From assembly GCA_964034945.1 (NCBI GenBank), contig OZ035960.1, positions 70,080,994 through 70,144,993 of the forward strand: a stretch of 64,000 bases of DNA, in the 5' to 3' direction. The position numbers were made by a program, and so were the translations under genes. A model generated the notes under the pieces. The model did no database searches. It saw only the letters and a list, made by a program, of their open reading frames with translations, and had not been told where the DNA came from. This document shows positions 10,829 to 22,225 of the stretch, one piece after another (within the stretch, counting starts at the first letter, position 1; every line of letters begins with the position of its first letter). Source of the stretch: Chrysopilus asiliformis. Lineage: Eukaryota; Arthropoda; Insecta; Diptera; Rhagionidae.

Positions 10829-10882
10829 TCTGGAAAAACCAAGCAAGCGTTGCAGCGTTGCAGCTTGCTTGGTTTTTCCAGA
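10829..10882. other. Perfect 20-bp inverted repeat (hairpin)
   Basis: TCTGGAAAAACCAAGCAAGC at 10829-10848 is exactly mirrored at 10863-10882 around a 14-base loop of repeated GTTGCA. It lies upstream of the Helitron gene; its role is unknown. Confidence 0.7.
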
Positions 10883-10973
10883 AGACTTTTCCAACTTTTT
10901 GGCAGAAATGGGTGGAGCCAGGTATAAACAAGTACAAACACCTATGTTAAGACGCTAGGAGGATATAAATACT

Positions 10974-10980
10974 AGAGAAC
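10974..10980 (+). promoter_or_regulatory. Possible TATA box upstream of Helitron gene
   Basis: TATAAAT in GGATATAAATACT lies about 400 bases before the first ATG of the Rep-helicase ORF. Position and motif only; no further support. Confidence 0.25.
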
Positions 10981-11452
10981 CAAGGAGTAATAAATTAGTT
11001 GTTTAAAGTCAGCCGACTAGGTTACAACAAAAAGTGAAAAATTTTGAAAGTGATTTTTGAAGGTGAAGGAAATTACTGTTAAAATTGTAGAAGTGAAAAA
11101 AGGAACATTGAATTGTAGAAGTGAAAAAAGGAGAATTGTAGAAGTGAAAAAAGGAACATTACTGTTAAAATTGTAGTAGTGAAAAAAGGAACGGAGAAAA
11201 GTAGACAAATAAAAAAAGGTTATAGCAAGGAAGTAAATAACAGTAAAAGGAGAAATTGGAACATCAAGGAAATCAGAAAATCAAAGGAAAAAGTAAATAA
11301 TAAAGATTTTAGTTTTTCATGACAATTAAGGCATCGTCAACGAACATTAAGCACTGGAAATTAAGTACCGGAAATTATTTGAAATGCCATTCAAAAAATC
11401 AAACATTGGAAGATCAACCAGACATACGCGGCAATTGTCAGCCAATAGATCT

Positions 11453-12004
11453 GCTGAAACATCTGAAGAGCGAATCACACGCCAAGAAACTGAGCGGATC
11501 AGAGCCTCTACTTCAAGAGCTGCTCAAACATCAGAAGAGCGAGACGCACGTTGGGAAACGGACCGGATCAGAGCATCTACTTCAAGAGCTGCTCAAACAT
11601 CTGAAGAGCGAGACTCACGTCGGGAAACTGACCGGATCAGAGCCTCTACTTCAAGAGCTGCTCAAACATCTGAAGAGCGAGACTCACGTCAGGAAACTGA
11701 ACGGATCAGAGCCTCTACTTCAAGAGCTGCTCAAACATCTGAAGAGCGAGACTCACGTCAGGAAACTGAACGGATCAGAGCCTCTACTTCAAGAGCTGCT
11801 CAAACATCTGAAGAGCGAGACTCACGTCGGGAAACTGAACGGATCAGAGCCTCTACTTCAAGATCTGCTCAAACATCTCAAGAGCGAGACTCACGTCGGG
11901 AATCTGACCGGATCAGAGCCTCTACTTCAAGAGCTGCTGAAACATCTGAAGAGCGGGTCGCGCGCCGGGAAACTGAACGCTCACGGCTCAGTCAATCAAG
12001 AATG
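11453..12004 (+). repeat. 69-bp coding tandem repeat, eight units
   Basis: Units start at 11453, 11522, 11591, 11660, 11729, 11798, 11867 and 11936. Each encodes 23 residues (core TERIRASTSRAAQTSEERDS) of the Helitron N-terminus. The last unit is diverged. Because 69 is a multiple of three, a second frame (11319-12005) is also open and repetitive, but it is a shadow. Confidence 0.9.
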
Positions 12005-14734
12005 AGAATCGATCTCAAGAAAGCGGCGTTCAATTACGATAAAGACTACGATTACAGTAGTAATTGTCATGTTGTCATTGGTCAAATGACTAATTTGTGC
12101 TCTCATTGTGGCGCTAAGAAATTTCAAAGAGAAACGCCTGGCATGTGTTGCTCCAATGGCAAAGTCAATTTGCCACCACTGGCTGAGCCACCAGGCACAC
12201 TTTTCACTTATGTGGCTGGAAATAATCGGGAGTCCAAACACTTTCTACAGCATATTCGGAAATACAATTCATGCTTTCAAATGACATCGTTTGGAGCGAC
12301 GAATATTGTGAAATATGGTAATTTCATGCCTACATTCAAAGTCCAAGGACAAGTGTATCATCAGATTGGTTCACTTCTTCCTGCGCCCGAAGAAGATGCA
12401 CAGTTTTTGCAAATATATTTCATGGACAATGTCGAGGAAGAGATTGATCGACGATGTGCATTTAGTGTAACAACAGATCGGAAAATTATTGCTGAATTGC
12501 GAGCATTATTCCACGAGCACAACTGTTTGGTCCGAGATTTCAAATCCGCATTAGAAAATGTAAGAGCAGATGACTTTAAAATTATTATCAGGGCAGATAA
12601 AACGCCGTTGAATGAGCATGAAAGACGCTTCAATGCTCCAACGGCCCCTGAAGTAGCAGCTGTAATTGTCGGAACAGAAATTAACCGACGAGATATTGTT
12701 ATAAGCAGACGAGATCAAACCAAGCAACGTGTTGCTGAAACACACCGATCGCACGATGCACTTCAATATCCCATACTGTTTCCGCGTGGAGAAGATGGAT
12801 ATCATCTCGAATTGTATCAAATTGATCCCGCCACAGGTACTACGACAACGAAAAAAATCAGTTGTATGGATTTTTATGCATATCGTATCATGATTCGAGC
12901 ACAACAATCTAACCACATCCTGAAGTGTCGTCAACTTTTCCAACAATTCATCGTTGATATGTACGCTAAAGTCGAAAGCGAACGACTGAATTACATTCGT
13001 TACAATCAATCGAAACTTCGAGTCGAACAGTATATTCATTTGCGAGATGCAATTGCGAATGATGGAACAGTTACTGACATTGGACAAAAGGTTATACTTC
13101 CGGCTTCGTATACTGGAAGTCCAAGACACATGCACGAATATGCTCAGGATGCTCTGACATATGTTCGCAAGTATGGACGTCCAGATCTTTTCATCACGTT
13201 CACATGCAATCCATCTTGGACCGAAATCAAAGATTCACTTCTGACTGGCCAGCAACCATCCCATCGGCATGACCTCACAGCGAGAATTTTCAAACAAAAA
13301 TTGATACGCTTCATCGATCTCATCACTAACAGCCATATATACGGAGAAACTCGCTGCTGGATGTATTCGATTGAATGGCAGAAAAGAGGTTTACCACATG
13401 CCCATATCTTAATTTGGTTGGTTGAAAAAATTCTTCCTGATCAAATTGACGATATCATTACTGCTGAGCTGCCCGATCCAGAAGAAGATCCAGAATTATT
13501 TAAAATTGTGAAAAAACATATGATTCACGGGCCATGTGGACCACACAACCCTCATTCGCCATGCATGAAAGATGGAAAATGCACCAAAAATTATCCACGT
13601 CAGATGCTCCAAGAAACGCAAACTGGTGGCGATGGTTATCCGCTGTACAGACGACGAAAACCAGATGATGGGGGACACACAGCAACTATAAAAATCAATA
13701 ACGTTGAATTTGAAATTGATAATCAATGGATTGTGCCGTACTCTCCTATTCTTTCGAAATCATTCAATGCGCATATCAACGTGGAGGCCTGCAATTCAGT
13801 TAAATCTATTAAATACATATGTAAATATGTTAATAAAGGCAGCGATATGGCAGTTTTCGGACTTGCGAATCCCAACGCACCCGTCAATGAAGTCGAACAA
13901 TTTCAAATGGGACGTTATATTAGCAGTAATGAAGCTGTATGGATAAATATTAAACATTTATCAGGTTTCGACATTCATGAACGCTTTCCTGCTGTCATCC
14001 ATCTCAGTGTTCACTTGGAAAACGGTCAACGAGTCTACTTCACGGAAGAGAATGCACCCCAGAGAGCTGCAGATCCACCAAACACAACATTGACCGCTTT
14101 TTTCCAATTGTGTGCAACTGACGAATTCGCAAAAACGTTGCTATATCACGAAGTTCCCAACTATTACACTTGGAATCAATCGACGAAGATATTTTGCAGA
14201 AGAAAACGAGGCGCCAGGCATTCTTCGATAGTTGGCATATTTTCTACTGCCACATTGGGACGAGTATATACTGTTCATCCGAATAATGCTGAATGCTACT
14301 ATTTGCGAATGCTGCTTCACGTGGTCAAAGGACCAACATCGTTTCAAGCAATCAAAACCATTGATGATCAAGTGTGTCAGACATACAGAGAAGCATGTTT
14401 CAAACTTGGTTTGCTTGAAAATGATCAACATTGGGACAATACATTGACAGAAGCATCTGAAACACGTAATGCTCATCAAATACGAACTCTGTTCGCCATA
14501 ATTTTGACAACCTGTGCGCCTTCTGGTCCCAAAGATCTATGGGAAAAACACAAAGAGAGTATGGGCGAAGACATACTTCTCCGAGCACGCAGAAACAACC
14601 CCGGCCTGGATGTACAGTATTCGGAAGACATTTTCAATGAAGCACTGATATCACTTGAGGATATGTGTATGTCGATTAACAACAAAATCCTCAATCAGCT
14701 TGGGCTGTTTTCACCGGTACGTCACAGAAACGAT

Positions 14735-14742
14735 GTTGTCGA
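14735..14742. repeat. 8-bp target-site duplication of hAT, left
   Basis: GTTGTCGA here is repeated at 16248-16255, inside the Helitron codons for Val-Val-Asp. Confidence 0.9.
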
Positions 14743-15240
14743 CAGTGTTGGGCAAAACGGCGTAAAAAACAGTTTTTTACATTTTTCACGTAAAAAACGT
14801 AAAAAACGTAAAAAACGTAAAAAACTGGTAAAAAACGTAAAAAACCGTAAAAAACCGTAAAAACGTAAAAAATAGTAAAAAACCTAAAAAAATGGGACAT
14901 CGCATTTCCTGCATGATATGATATGATGATAACAATGTTTATTCAAAAATAAATAATTACATTTTGCAAATCAGTTAAAATTATTAGAGTTAACAATTTG
15001 ACAATAGCTTAAAAGCTGTCTGTCAGGGTCGGTAGAAAAGAAAAATATACATATGATATTACTTTGAAATCCTTACTTAACAAAGACAAAAATAATAATA
15101 ATAATAATGGAAAACATATATAACAATAAATTCAATTATTAAATTCATTTATTAGAAATTGTCTGTATTTCAGCGCAGACAAAGCATGACAGTCTGTTTT
15201 AAAGTTCTTCTAAGCATTTTATTAGAGATATTATAATATA

Positions 15241-15560
15241 GAGAGTGGACATCAGCACTTAATAGACTGTACTACTAAGTAGGACAGTCTATTATCTCAA
15301 ATTAGAACAGTTGTTTGAATGGCATTTTTCCAGTTTTTAGAATTTATTTTCCTTTTTTCCCGTTTTTTGAATTTCTTTTCCTTTTTTTAAATCGGACACA
15401 ACTTTTTAATTTTTTTAAACACTTCAGTCATGGATATTATGCTTTTATTAACCGATTGTAATTATTTTGGTAACTATTTGTGACAATGAGTGAATTTTTC
15501 GAAATTTTCGAAGGTTTTTCAGTTTTTCGACCATTTTTATACGTCCGGATGTCCACTCTC
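15241..15560. mobile_element. TA-flanked MITE nested in hAT
   Basis: GAGAGTGGACATC at 15241 is mirrored by GATGTCCACTCTC ending at 15560, and TA lies outside each end (15239-15240, 15561-15562). This fits a Tc1/mariner-type MITE. No ORF. Confidence 0.7.
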
Positions 15561-15656
15561 TAGATTGTAGATTATAGGCTCTTTAATTCAAAAACTGTAA
15601 TTACAGGTATTTTTTTAATGATCCTGTTGAAAGACGGGAGGAAACTTGTGGCGTTT

Positions 15657-15718
15657 TGCAATATAAGTTCAGATCTTGTCAAGGATCTGCAATATAAGTT
15701 CAGATCTTGTCAAGGATC
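15657..15718 (+). repeat. 31-bp tandem duplication
   Basis: TGCAATATAAGTTCAGATCT and the 11 following bases occur twice in a row at 15657 and 15688 within the hAT element. Confidence 0.85.
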
Positions 15719-16256
15719 TGCAATACATTTTGTGTTTCAATTTCCGGCCTTCGGAATGAGTCTCCTTGTGTTTAAAAACGATTTTTTGATGCAAACTTTA
15801 AAATTACGCTTGTTGCTGCAAGAACTAGTCCAAAAATGTTTCTTTAAAATAGCCCATATGTCGCAAATCTCTCCACATTATTCACATTAATTAACGTTAA
15901 AATGAGTAGGCGGACGTAATGTAACGAAAGGATATAAACAGTTTTTGAACTCCGAGTTTAAAATTTTTTCACTTTCAAGAGTGCAATTTGGAAATGCTTT
16001 TGAATACTTTTCTGTGTTTGCTGAAGACTATTAACCTTTTTATTGTTCTAAGATGATTTATTTACGAATAATTACTATATTTAGTGAATGGCTACTTATT
16101 AAATTTTTTATCATCAATGTTTTAGGTTTTTTACAATTTTTTACGTTTTTTACGTTTTTTACGTTAAAATTGAGGTTTTTTACACGTAATTTTTTACGCG
16201 TAAAAAACTAGGTAAATTACTTTACGTAAAAAACCGGCACAACACTGGTTGTCGAT

Positions 16257-17696
16257 AGAGACGTATTGCGAGAAAAACAATATGACGTCGATGCGCTACA
16301 AGTTTATGTTGAGGCTCAGAAAAGGCGCTTAACAAACGACCAACGACTCGCGTACGACACAGTTATGGAGCATGTACGAGGCAGAAATGGTGGACTCCTT
16401 TTTCTTGATGCACCAGGAGGCACAGGAAAAACATTTCTACTCAATTTAATACTCGCCGAAATTCGAATGAAGCATGAGATTGCTCTGGCTGTGGCATCAT
16501 CTGGGATTGCAGCAACGCTACTTGATGGAGGACGCACGGCGCATTCGGCTCTCAAGCTACCATTTAATTTAAATCTAGCTGCAGATCCTCTTTGCAACAT
16601 TGAAAAAACATCTGGGATGGCAACTGTATTGAAAACATGCCAAATCATTATTTGGGATGAATGTACTATGGCCCATAAAAAAGGGCTTGAGGCACTTGAT
16701 CGTACTCTGCGAGATTTTCGAAGCGATCAACGTCAAATGGGCGGAGCTCTGATATTGCTCGCTGGAGATTTCCGTCAAACATTGCCCGTCATTCCAAGAT
16801 CAACACCAGCAGACGAGCTTAACGCATGCCTGAAGAATTCGGCTCTCTGGCGACATGTGAAAAAAATTACACTGTCGTCTAATATGCGTGTGCATTTATT
16901 TGGAGATGTTTCTGCACAAACATTTGCCAAGCAACTTTTGGATATGGGCGACGGCAAACTTCCAGTTATTCCTGAAACACAGGAGATATCGTTCCCACTG
17001 AATTTCTGTCAACTTCAGTCATCAATTGAAGTACTTGAAAATAAGGTTTTCCCGAACATCGCCAACAATTTCAGGAATCACGATTGGCTATGCGAGCGAG
17101 CTATCTTAGCTCCAAAAAATGATGACGTCAATCGACTTAATAATAACATTCAATTAAAAATTCCTGGAGTGGTTACGAAATACAAATCCATTGACACAGT
17201 TACAGAAGAGGATCAAGCTGTTAATTATCCAGTAGAATTTCTCAATTCATTGGAGCCTGCTGGAATGCCACCGCACATATTGACATTGAAAGTTGGCTCA
17301 CCAATACTGCTCCTTCGGAATCTCAACACGCCAAAGTTGTGCAACGGAACTAGACTTTCCGTTAAAAAACTGATGCCGAATGTAATTGAAGCAACAATTA
17401 TTAACGGCAAATGTAAAGGAGAAGATGTGCTGATTCCGCGCATTCCAATGATTCCCACTGATTTGCCCTTCTCATTTAAACGACTACAGTTTCCTGTGCG
17501 TCTTGCTTTCGCGATGACAATCAACAAAGCTCAAGGGCAGTCTCTGCGCCTTGCCGGATTAAATTTAGAAAAACCATGTTTTTCGCATGGTCAACTATAT
17601 GTTGCTTGCTCCAGAGTAGGAACTCCAAAAACTTTGTACATCTATGCACCAAATCAGAAAACCAAAAATATTGTTTATCCCCTCGCGTTACGCTAA
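16257..17696 (+). pseudogene. Helitron Rep-helicase, C-terminal Pif1-type helicase part
   Basis: Continuation of the gene that starts at 11384. It is a Pif1-like superfamily 1 helicase: Walker A GGTGKT (~16417), Walker B IIIWDECTMA (~16648), LLAGDFRQTLPV (~16757), SSNMRV (~16877) and the C-terminal MTINKAQGQS ... LYVACSRV (~17514-17620). It ends with TAA at 17694-17696. An ATG at about 16281 could start a separate helicase polypeptide. In the intact gene this domain unwinds donor DNA for the Rep nuclease. No inactivating change is seen in the helicase itself. Confidence 0.9.
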
Positions 17697-17950
17697 ATGT
17701 TAGCATTAGTTTAAATTATTTTAAGTTTGTACAATTATATAGCGTCTGAAATAGTCAAAACTATTGTTAATTCAAGTTAATTATTTTAAAAAATCATTAA
17801 TTTATACCAATAAAAATAATAGATTCTCATCTGTATGAGCCATCTTTCATTCTCCCACGTTTTCCTACAACGAATTATAGATTCTAGATTACATACAAAT
17901 CATTCATGTTTATTTTTACATCGGTAAATAAATATAGACAGGCAGGACAA
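17697..17950. other. AT-rich DNA after the Helitron gene
   Basis: Probably Helitron 3' untranslated and flanking DNA. No hairpin plus CTRR terminus was recognised in this interval. Confidence 0.4.
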
Positions 17951-18204
17951 TCTATCTATATATATAAAAATGGATGTTTGTTTGTCTGTCTGTCCGTTTG
18001 AGATTACAAAACTCAAAAACTACTGGACCGATTTTGACGCGGTTTTTTGCAAAATGATCTGCGTTGCCAGGAGCAGGTTTTTAGCTATGTTAGATCTCCT
18101 GTAAGGATAACATTTTTTCCCAAAACTTTTTAAGTTATTTATGGTTTTTTGGCATTCTAAAATTTATACAAAAAACTTTTAGCTGCCAACGTAGGGTCTG
18201 CTAG
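17951..18204 (+). mobile_element. Minimal Helitron/DINE-like element (254 bp)
   Basis: It starts TCTATCTATATATATAAAAA and contains the conserved block CAAAACTCAAAAACTACTGG ... GACCGATTTT. It ends GGGTCTGCTAG followed by T, consistent with a 5' TC, a 3' CTAG and insertion between A and T. The same 3' end occurs at 56870. It has none of the internal tandem repeats seen in its relatives. Confidence 0.7.
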
Positions 18205-19445
18205 TTATTTATAAATTTCATTACAAAGTTAGATAATTTCGTAATTTTTACCATCTTTGGTACACTAGATCGTAATATCCGTGCACGATGGAATAACAAA
18301 ATGTTCTACAAAAATGGACAGCATAATATTTTTAACACTTTGCCTGTTTAGAATTTAAAAAAAAACTGCGTGAAAACTAAGTAATAGTAGTTTTATTGAA
18401 AGTCAAATTGCCACTTTTTTAACCGCCATTTTCATATAAATTTATTTTTATGTATGGCGTGAAATTCATGCAATAGTTAAAATGTTCATTAATCTATCAA
18501 TTGATATTAAAAAAAATCAATATAAGTGGGTGAAATATGTAGAAATAATTGAATAAAAGAGTAAAGAAAATCAATGAAATCCAACATTTTAGTTTATGGT
18601 TTGGGTCAAAGATATTGACTAGTTCTCTCAAGTTTCGACCGTGTCGCTAGTTGTATCTGTGGTAAATGATCAATGAACTTTTTGGACGCACACACCCTTA
18701 GTATAACATGTATGTGCCTCGGTTCGCCGAATGAAATTTCGGCAAACTTTCGGGATTTGTCGATTATTTAGCCGTTCATTTAGAATTTGATATAAACAAT
18801 ATTCCGAATAGGGGCGTGGCGTGAGTTTTGAAGCTAGGGATGCAAATTTTAATTTTTTGGAATTTAATTGCCAACTTAAGGTTTTTATGTTATTAATAAA
18901 GGTATTTTTTGTGTTGTGCAAAAATACATCTCTCGTTACCTACTTAAATAAATGACAATAAAATAATAAAAAGTTCAAAACTTTAAAATAACTTGTACTT
19001 TATGATTATGAAAAATTCATCCGATCTTTGATCCCCAGACTACGAAATTATAATGTGTTTGTTTTTTATTCGAGACACTTATATATCCGAATCGAGAAAA
19101 AAGTAAATTGATGATCTTTTTGTATAAAAAATACAGTTATAAAATAAAATATTTACGATTGTCCGCATAAACCCGGATACACCAAGATCGTTCTTAACTC
19201 AGAATTGCTAATTCTGAAGAGAATTAAACAGCTTTTTGAAAATTATTTAAATCGCTGTAACTTACAAATTGCCAAACGTTGTTATCCTTCGAAAAAAGTA
19301 AACAAGGCCAACAAAATAACTTTTGCTTATTTGCACAACCGCAAAACCAATTAACTCGTAAACTTTGACCGAAAATTGTCTCGTACAACTTTTATTTACT
19401 GTTGTTATATTTAACTTTTATTTTGGTCTCCCGCGATCAAGAATA
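18205..19445. other. AT-rich non-coding stretch
   Basis: About 1.2 kb without an ORF of interest, terminal repeat or RNA gene that I can support. Confidence 0.5.
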
Positions 19446-19800
19446 CACTCATACCTCGCTTTACGGCCTAGATACGTTCCGGGAAAGTTGGCCGTAAAGC
19501 GAAAAGCCGTATAACGAATCAATTATTTTCATACAAACCCATACAAATTCAATAGGATCCGTTCCAATATTTTTTAAATAACGTAGTTTTTAGTTTAAAA
19601 TGCATTTTTTTCTTTTTATTTCATTTAAAAATGCTTAGATAGAAAATAAAAATACATAACAAGTAATATAAGGAAAACTTCAATAACAAAAAAAAATCAT
19701 ATGTATACATAAAAAGATAACTTAAAAAAAATTTAAAAAATTCATGTGCACATGTCCATATACATACATAATAAAAAACATAATTTAAAATGTTTAAATC
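19446..19800 (+). mobile_element. Pogo/Tigger-like DNA transposon end, copy 1
   Basis: CACTCATACCTCGCTTTACG follows a TA dinucleotide; the CATACCTCG start is typical of pogo-like ends. The next ~330 bp match, inverted, the sequence at 54560-54673 joined to 53150-53345. The other end is missing, and repeat B follows. Confidence 0.5.
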
Positions 19801-19849
19801 GGTTCTAATCTGATGACGAAAATGAATTACACCAGTGTGTTTAGAATGA

Positions 19850-20414
19850 TAAACATAACAAAAGCTATAATTGCCAATCTGGCAATCATTGGAGACCCGT
19901 ATGGTGATATTCGTATCAAAATTCGAACAGTTGTACCAAAATTCCACTTTGAAATCAAACTTTCCAATAAGATTTTTTAAAATTTATTCCAATCGGATTT
20001 TGGTGTATGGAAGTTTTATATAGAATCATATCCTAAATAACTTTTGTTCTTGGACTTTTTTGATAAGATGCACCGTTTTTACGATATTTACAAAAAACGT
20101 TTTCGTTCGTATGGGGGGTACCCCCCCTAATGGTCCATTTTTGCCCATTAACGAACTTAGCCTCGCATTTTACGAAAAACGGATCTGTGCAAAATTTCAA
20201 GTCTTTAGCTCAATCCGTGCGCCCGCAATCCGCGCCACAGACGGACAGACGGACGGACAGACAGACAGACGGACGGACGGACATGCTAAATTCAACTTTT
20301 TTCATCACTCTAAACACACTGGTGTAATTCATTTTTGTGTGTGATGACGGGATCTTAGCGTTACAAACGGTAAGGCAAAGTTAGTATACCCTTTGGTTTC
20401 ACCATACGGGTATA
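19850..20414 (+). repeat. Dispersed repeat B, copy 1 (full length)
   Basis: It starts ACATAACAAAAGCTATAATT and ends CACCATACGGGTATAAAA. It contains a conserved CAATCCGTGCGCCCGCAATC segment and a GACG/GACA microsatellite (20238-20282). Nine copies or pieces occur in the window. No coding potential beyond Asp/Arg/Gln/Thr repeats. Confidence 0.85.
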
Positions 20415-20420
20415 AAAATA

Positions 20421-20770
20421 ATTAATTTTTGCATGTCCGTCCGTCCGTCTGTGGCGCGGATTGCGGGCGCACGGATTGAGCTACAGACTTGAAATTTTGC
20501 GCAGATTCGTTTTTCGTAAAATGCGAGGCTAAGTTCGTTCATGAGCAAAAATTGATTATTAGAAGGGGATACCCCCCATACGAACGAAAACGTTTTTGGT
20601 GAAAAACGGTGCATTTAATCAAAAAAGTACAAGAACGAAAGTTGTTTAGGATATGATTCTACATAAAACTTCCATACATTAAAATCCGATTGGAATAAAT
20701 TTAAAAAAATCTTATTGAAAAGTTTGCCTTTAGAGTGGAATTTTGATACAACTGTTCGCCATTCACTTAA
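20421..20770 (-). repeat. Dispersed repeat B, copy 2 (inverted)
   Basis: It lies directly after copy 1 in opposite orientation, starting within the microsatellite (GTCC)n and running to the ACAAAAGC-proximal half. The pair forms a long imperfect inverted repeat. Confidence 0.8.
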
Positions 20771-21019
20771 AACACCATACCATAACCACAGTTTAAAATT
20801 TAATAGAATAGAATACTATAATTTATTAACATGAATTTGTGAAAACATGCAACAATGGATAAATTTTCAATGTCCAAATGAAGAAATTAGGCAACATAAG
20901 CGTTTCATGGCACACATTTAAAAAGAGAAGCTTTCGATCGAACTTTTGTATCGGTTAATCGAAAATGAAATGGCGCCACTATCTAACTCTGAGCTTTTTT
21001 TCCTTAGGATAGCCTCTTA

Positions 21020-21146
21020 GGCCCGTTTGCGCGTATTATTCTTAAAAAATTAAGTTGTGGTTAGCCTACTTAAACCGTAGAAATTCTTCGACTTAAATTT
21101 TTTAAGTTGTACATAAGTTGCTAAGTTTTGTTGGTGCAAACGGCAC
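21020..21146. mobile_element. Tourist-like MITE (127 bp)
   Basis: GCCCGTTTGCGC and the mirrored GTGCAAACGGCAC form imperfect ends. Both are flanked by TTA (21017-21019, 21147-21149), a 3-bp duplication typical of PIF/Harbinger. It sits 21 bp before the Copia gag start. Confidence 0.6.
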
Positions 21147-21167
21147 TTAATCGGAAATTGATTTAAA

Positions 21168-22225
21168 ATGGCATCCCCACATTTGGTGCTTGAAAAATTA
21201 CGCGGCCGAGAAAATTATGATTGCTGGAAACGGCAAATAAAATCCTACTTCATAATATAAGGTCTCTGGAAAACCGTTAATACTGAATTAAAAAACACCG
21301 CGAGTGAATCCGAGAAAACGAACGATGAAAAAGCGTTAGCCGAAATTACATTAATGCTTGATACTTCAATATATGCATATATAAGTGAGGCGAAAAGTTC
21401 GAAAGATGCATGGGAATTGCTGGGAAATGCATTTGAAGATCGCGGCTTAACACGAAAAGTTAATTTATTAAAACAACTAGTTCAGATGAAACTCAGTGGT
21501 TGTGAATCTGTTCAAGATTATGTGAACAAAGTGATAATGACGTCACAAAAAGTCAATAATGCCGGTTTAAAAATTGATGACGAAATAGTCGCCTCGTTAA
21601 TGCTCGCGGGTTTACCAGATGATTTCAACTCTCTTGTTCTCGCTGTAGAAAACTCAAACAAAAAATTAACAGTAGATTTCGGTAAAAATCTTCTGCGTTT
21701 CGTTGTCACAAATGCAATCAAATTGGACATTTTGCAAATACTTGTAGGTGGAAAAAACCCAAAACTAAACGCCATATTAACCACAATAAAGACAGCAACG
21801 TTTTATTTGCTTCACTATTAGCAAATAGTGTTAGTTCGGCTGACTGGTATATTGATTCGGGTGCAACATCCCACATGACAAACGATAGTTCGGTCTTATA
21901 CAATAAATCAAATGTTTCGAAGAAGGATGTTGTTGTTGCAAATAACTCAAAAATCAAAGTTAATTGTGTGGGAAATGTACAGTTAAGTCTAAAAAACAAT
22001 ATTAAAGCCACTTTACACGATGTTCCGAATTTGTGCGCGAATTTAGTTTCGGTAAGCAAAATGGCTTCCAATGGAAACAAAATAGTGTTTGAAAACAACT
22101 CTTGTGAAATTTTCAACAAAAACAAGAAAAAGATAGCTAGTGCTACTCTAACAAACTCTTTATCGTTTAAATTGTCGATTAAACTAAAGCGCGAGTGGAA
22201 AAGACGTAGCTTTGATAGCCCATAG
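21168..22225 (+). pseudogene. Copia gag and protease (nonsense and frameshift)
   Basis: ATG at 21168 opens a Copia-like Gag (EKLRGRENYDCWKRQIKSY, then DAWELLGNAFED, a UBN2-like region). A TAA stop lies at 21258-21260. Near 21690 the frame shifts by one base: the CCHC knuckle CHKCNQIGHFANTC (~21704-21745) and the protease WYIDSGATSHMT (~21846-21881) are read in another frame that ends at 22225. The two breaks show an old copy. In the family the knuckle packages RNA and the aspartic protease cleaves the polyprotein. Confidence 0.8.

Larger units (their letters stand above)
11384..14742 (+). pseudogene. Helitron Rep-helicase, N-terminal part with HUH nuclease
   Basis: The N-terminal ~200 residues are a charged Arg/Glu/Ser-rich tandem repeat. 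A Cys-rich segment follows (CSHCGAKKF ... GMCCSNGK, near 12090-12150). The Rep nuclease has FITFTCNPSW (~13186), the HUH motif RGLPHAHILIW (~13388) and the paired tyrosines in YICKYVNKG (~13816) that cut and carry DNA during rolling-circle transposition. The frame is open to the hAT insertion at 14742; after that, 39 foreign codons run to 14860. Leaving out hAT and one target duplication, the frame passes directly into the helicase at 16256 with no shift, giving a protein of about 1,599 residues, the usual size for the family. Apart from the insertion I see no stop or frameshift, so this was recently an intact gene. Confidence 0.9.
14743..16247. mobile_element. Non-autonomous hAT element inside the Helitron gene
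   Basis: The ends are CAGTGTTGGGC (left) and, inverted, CAGTGTTGTGC (right), with a perfect 8-bp duplication outside, as in hAT. Both ends carry many GTAAAAAAC repeats (14761-14870 and 16125-16235), like hAT subterminal transposase-binding repeats. No transposase ORF is present. It contains a nested TA-flanked MITE and a 31-bp tandem duplication. Confidence 0.9.
11384..17696 (+). mobile_element. Autonomous-type Helitron, interrupted by hAT
   Basis: A single Rep-helicase gene is split by a 1,505-bp hAT insertion (14743-16247). Only the coding span is given: I could not fix the 5' TC end. A 3' end may lie beyond 17696, where a separate short element occupies 17951-18204. Confidence 0.85.

Noticed and set aside
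11319..12005. 228-codon ORF with LLKHLKSETHVGKLTGSEP repeats
   Set aside because: It is another frame of the 69-bp repeats of the Helitron gene; the Rep frame continues into conserved domains and this one does not.
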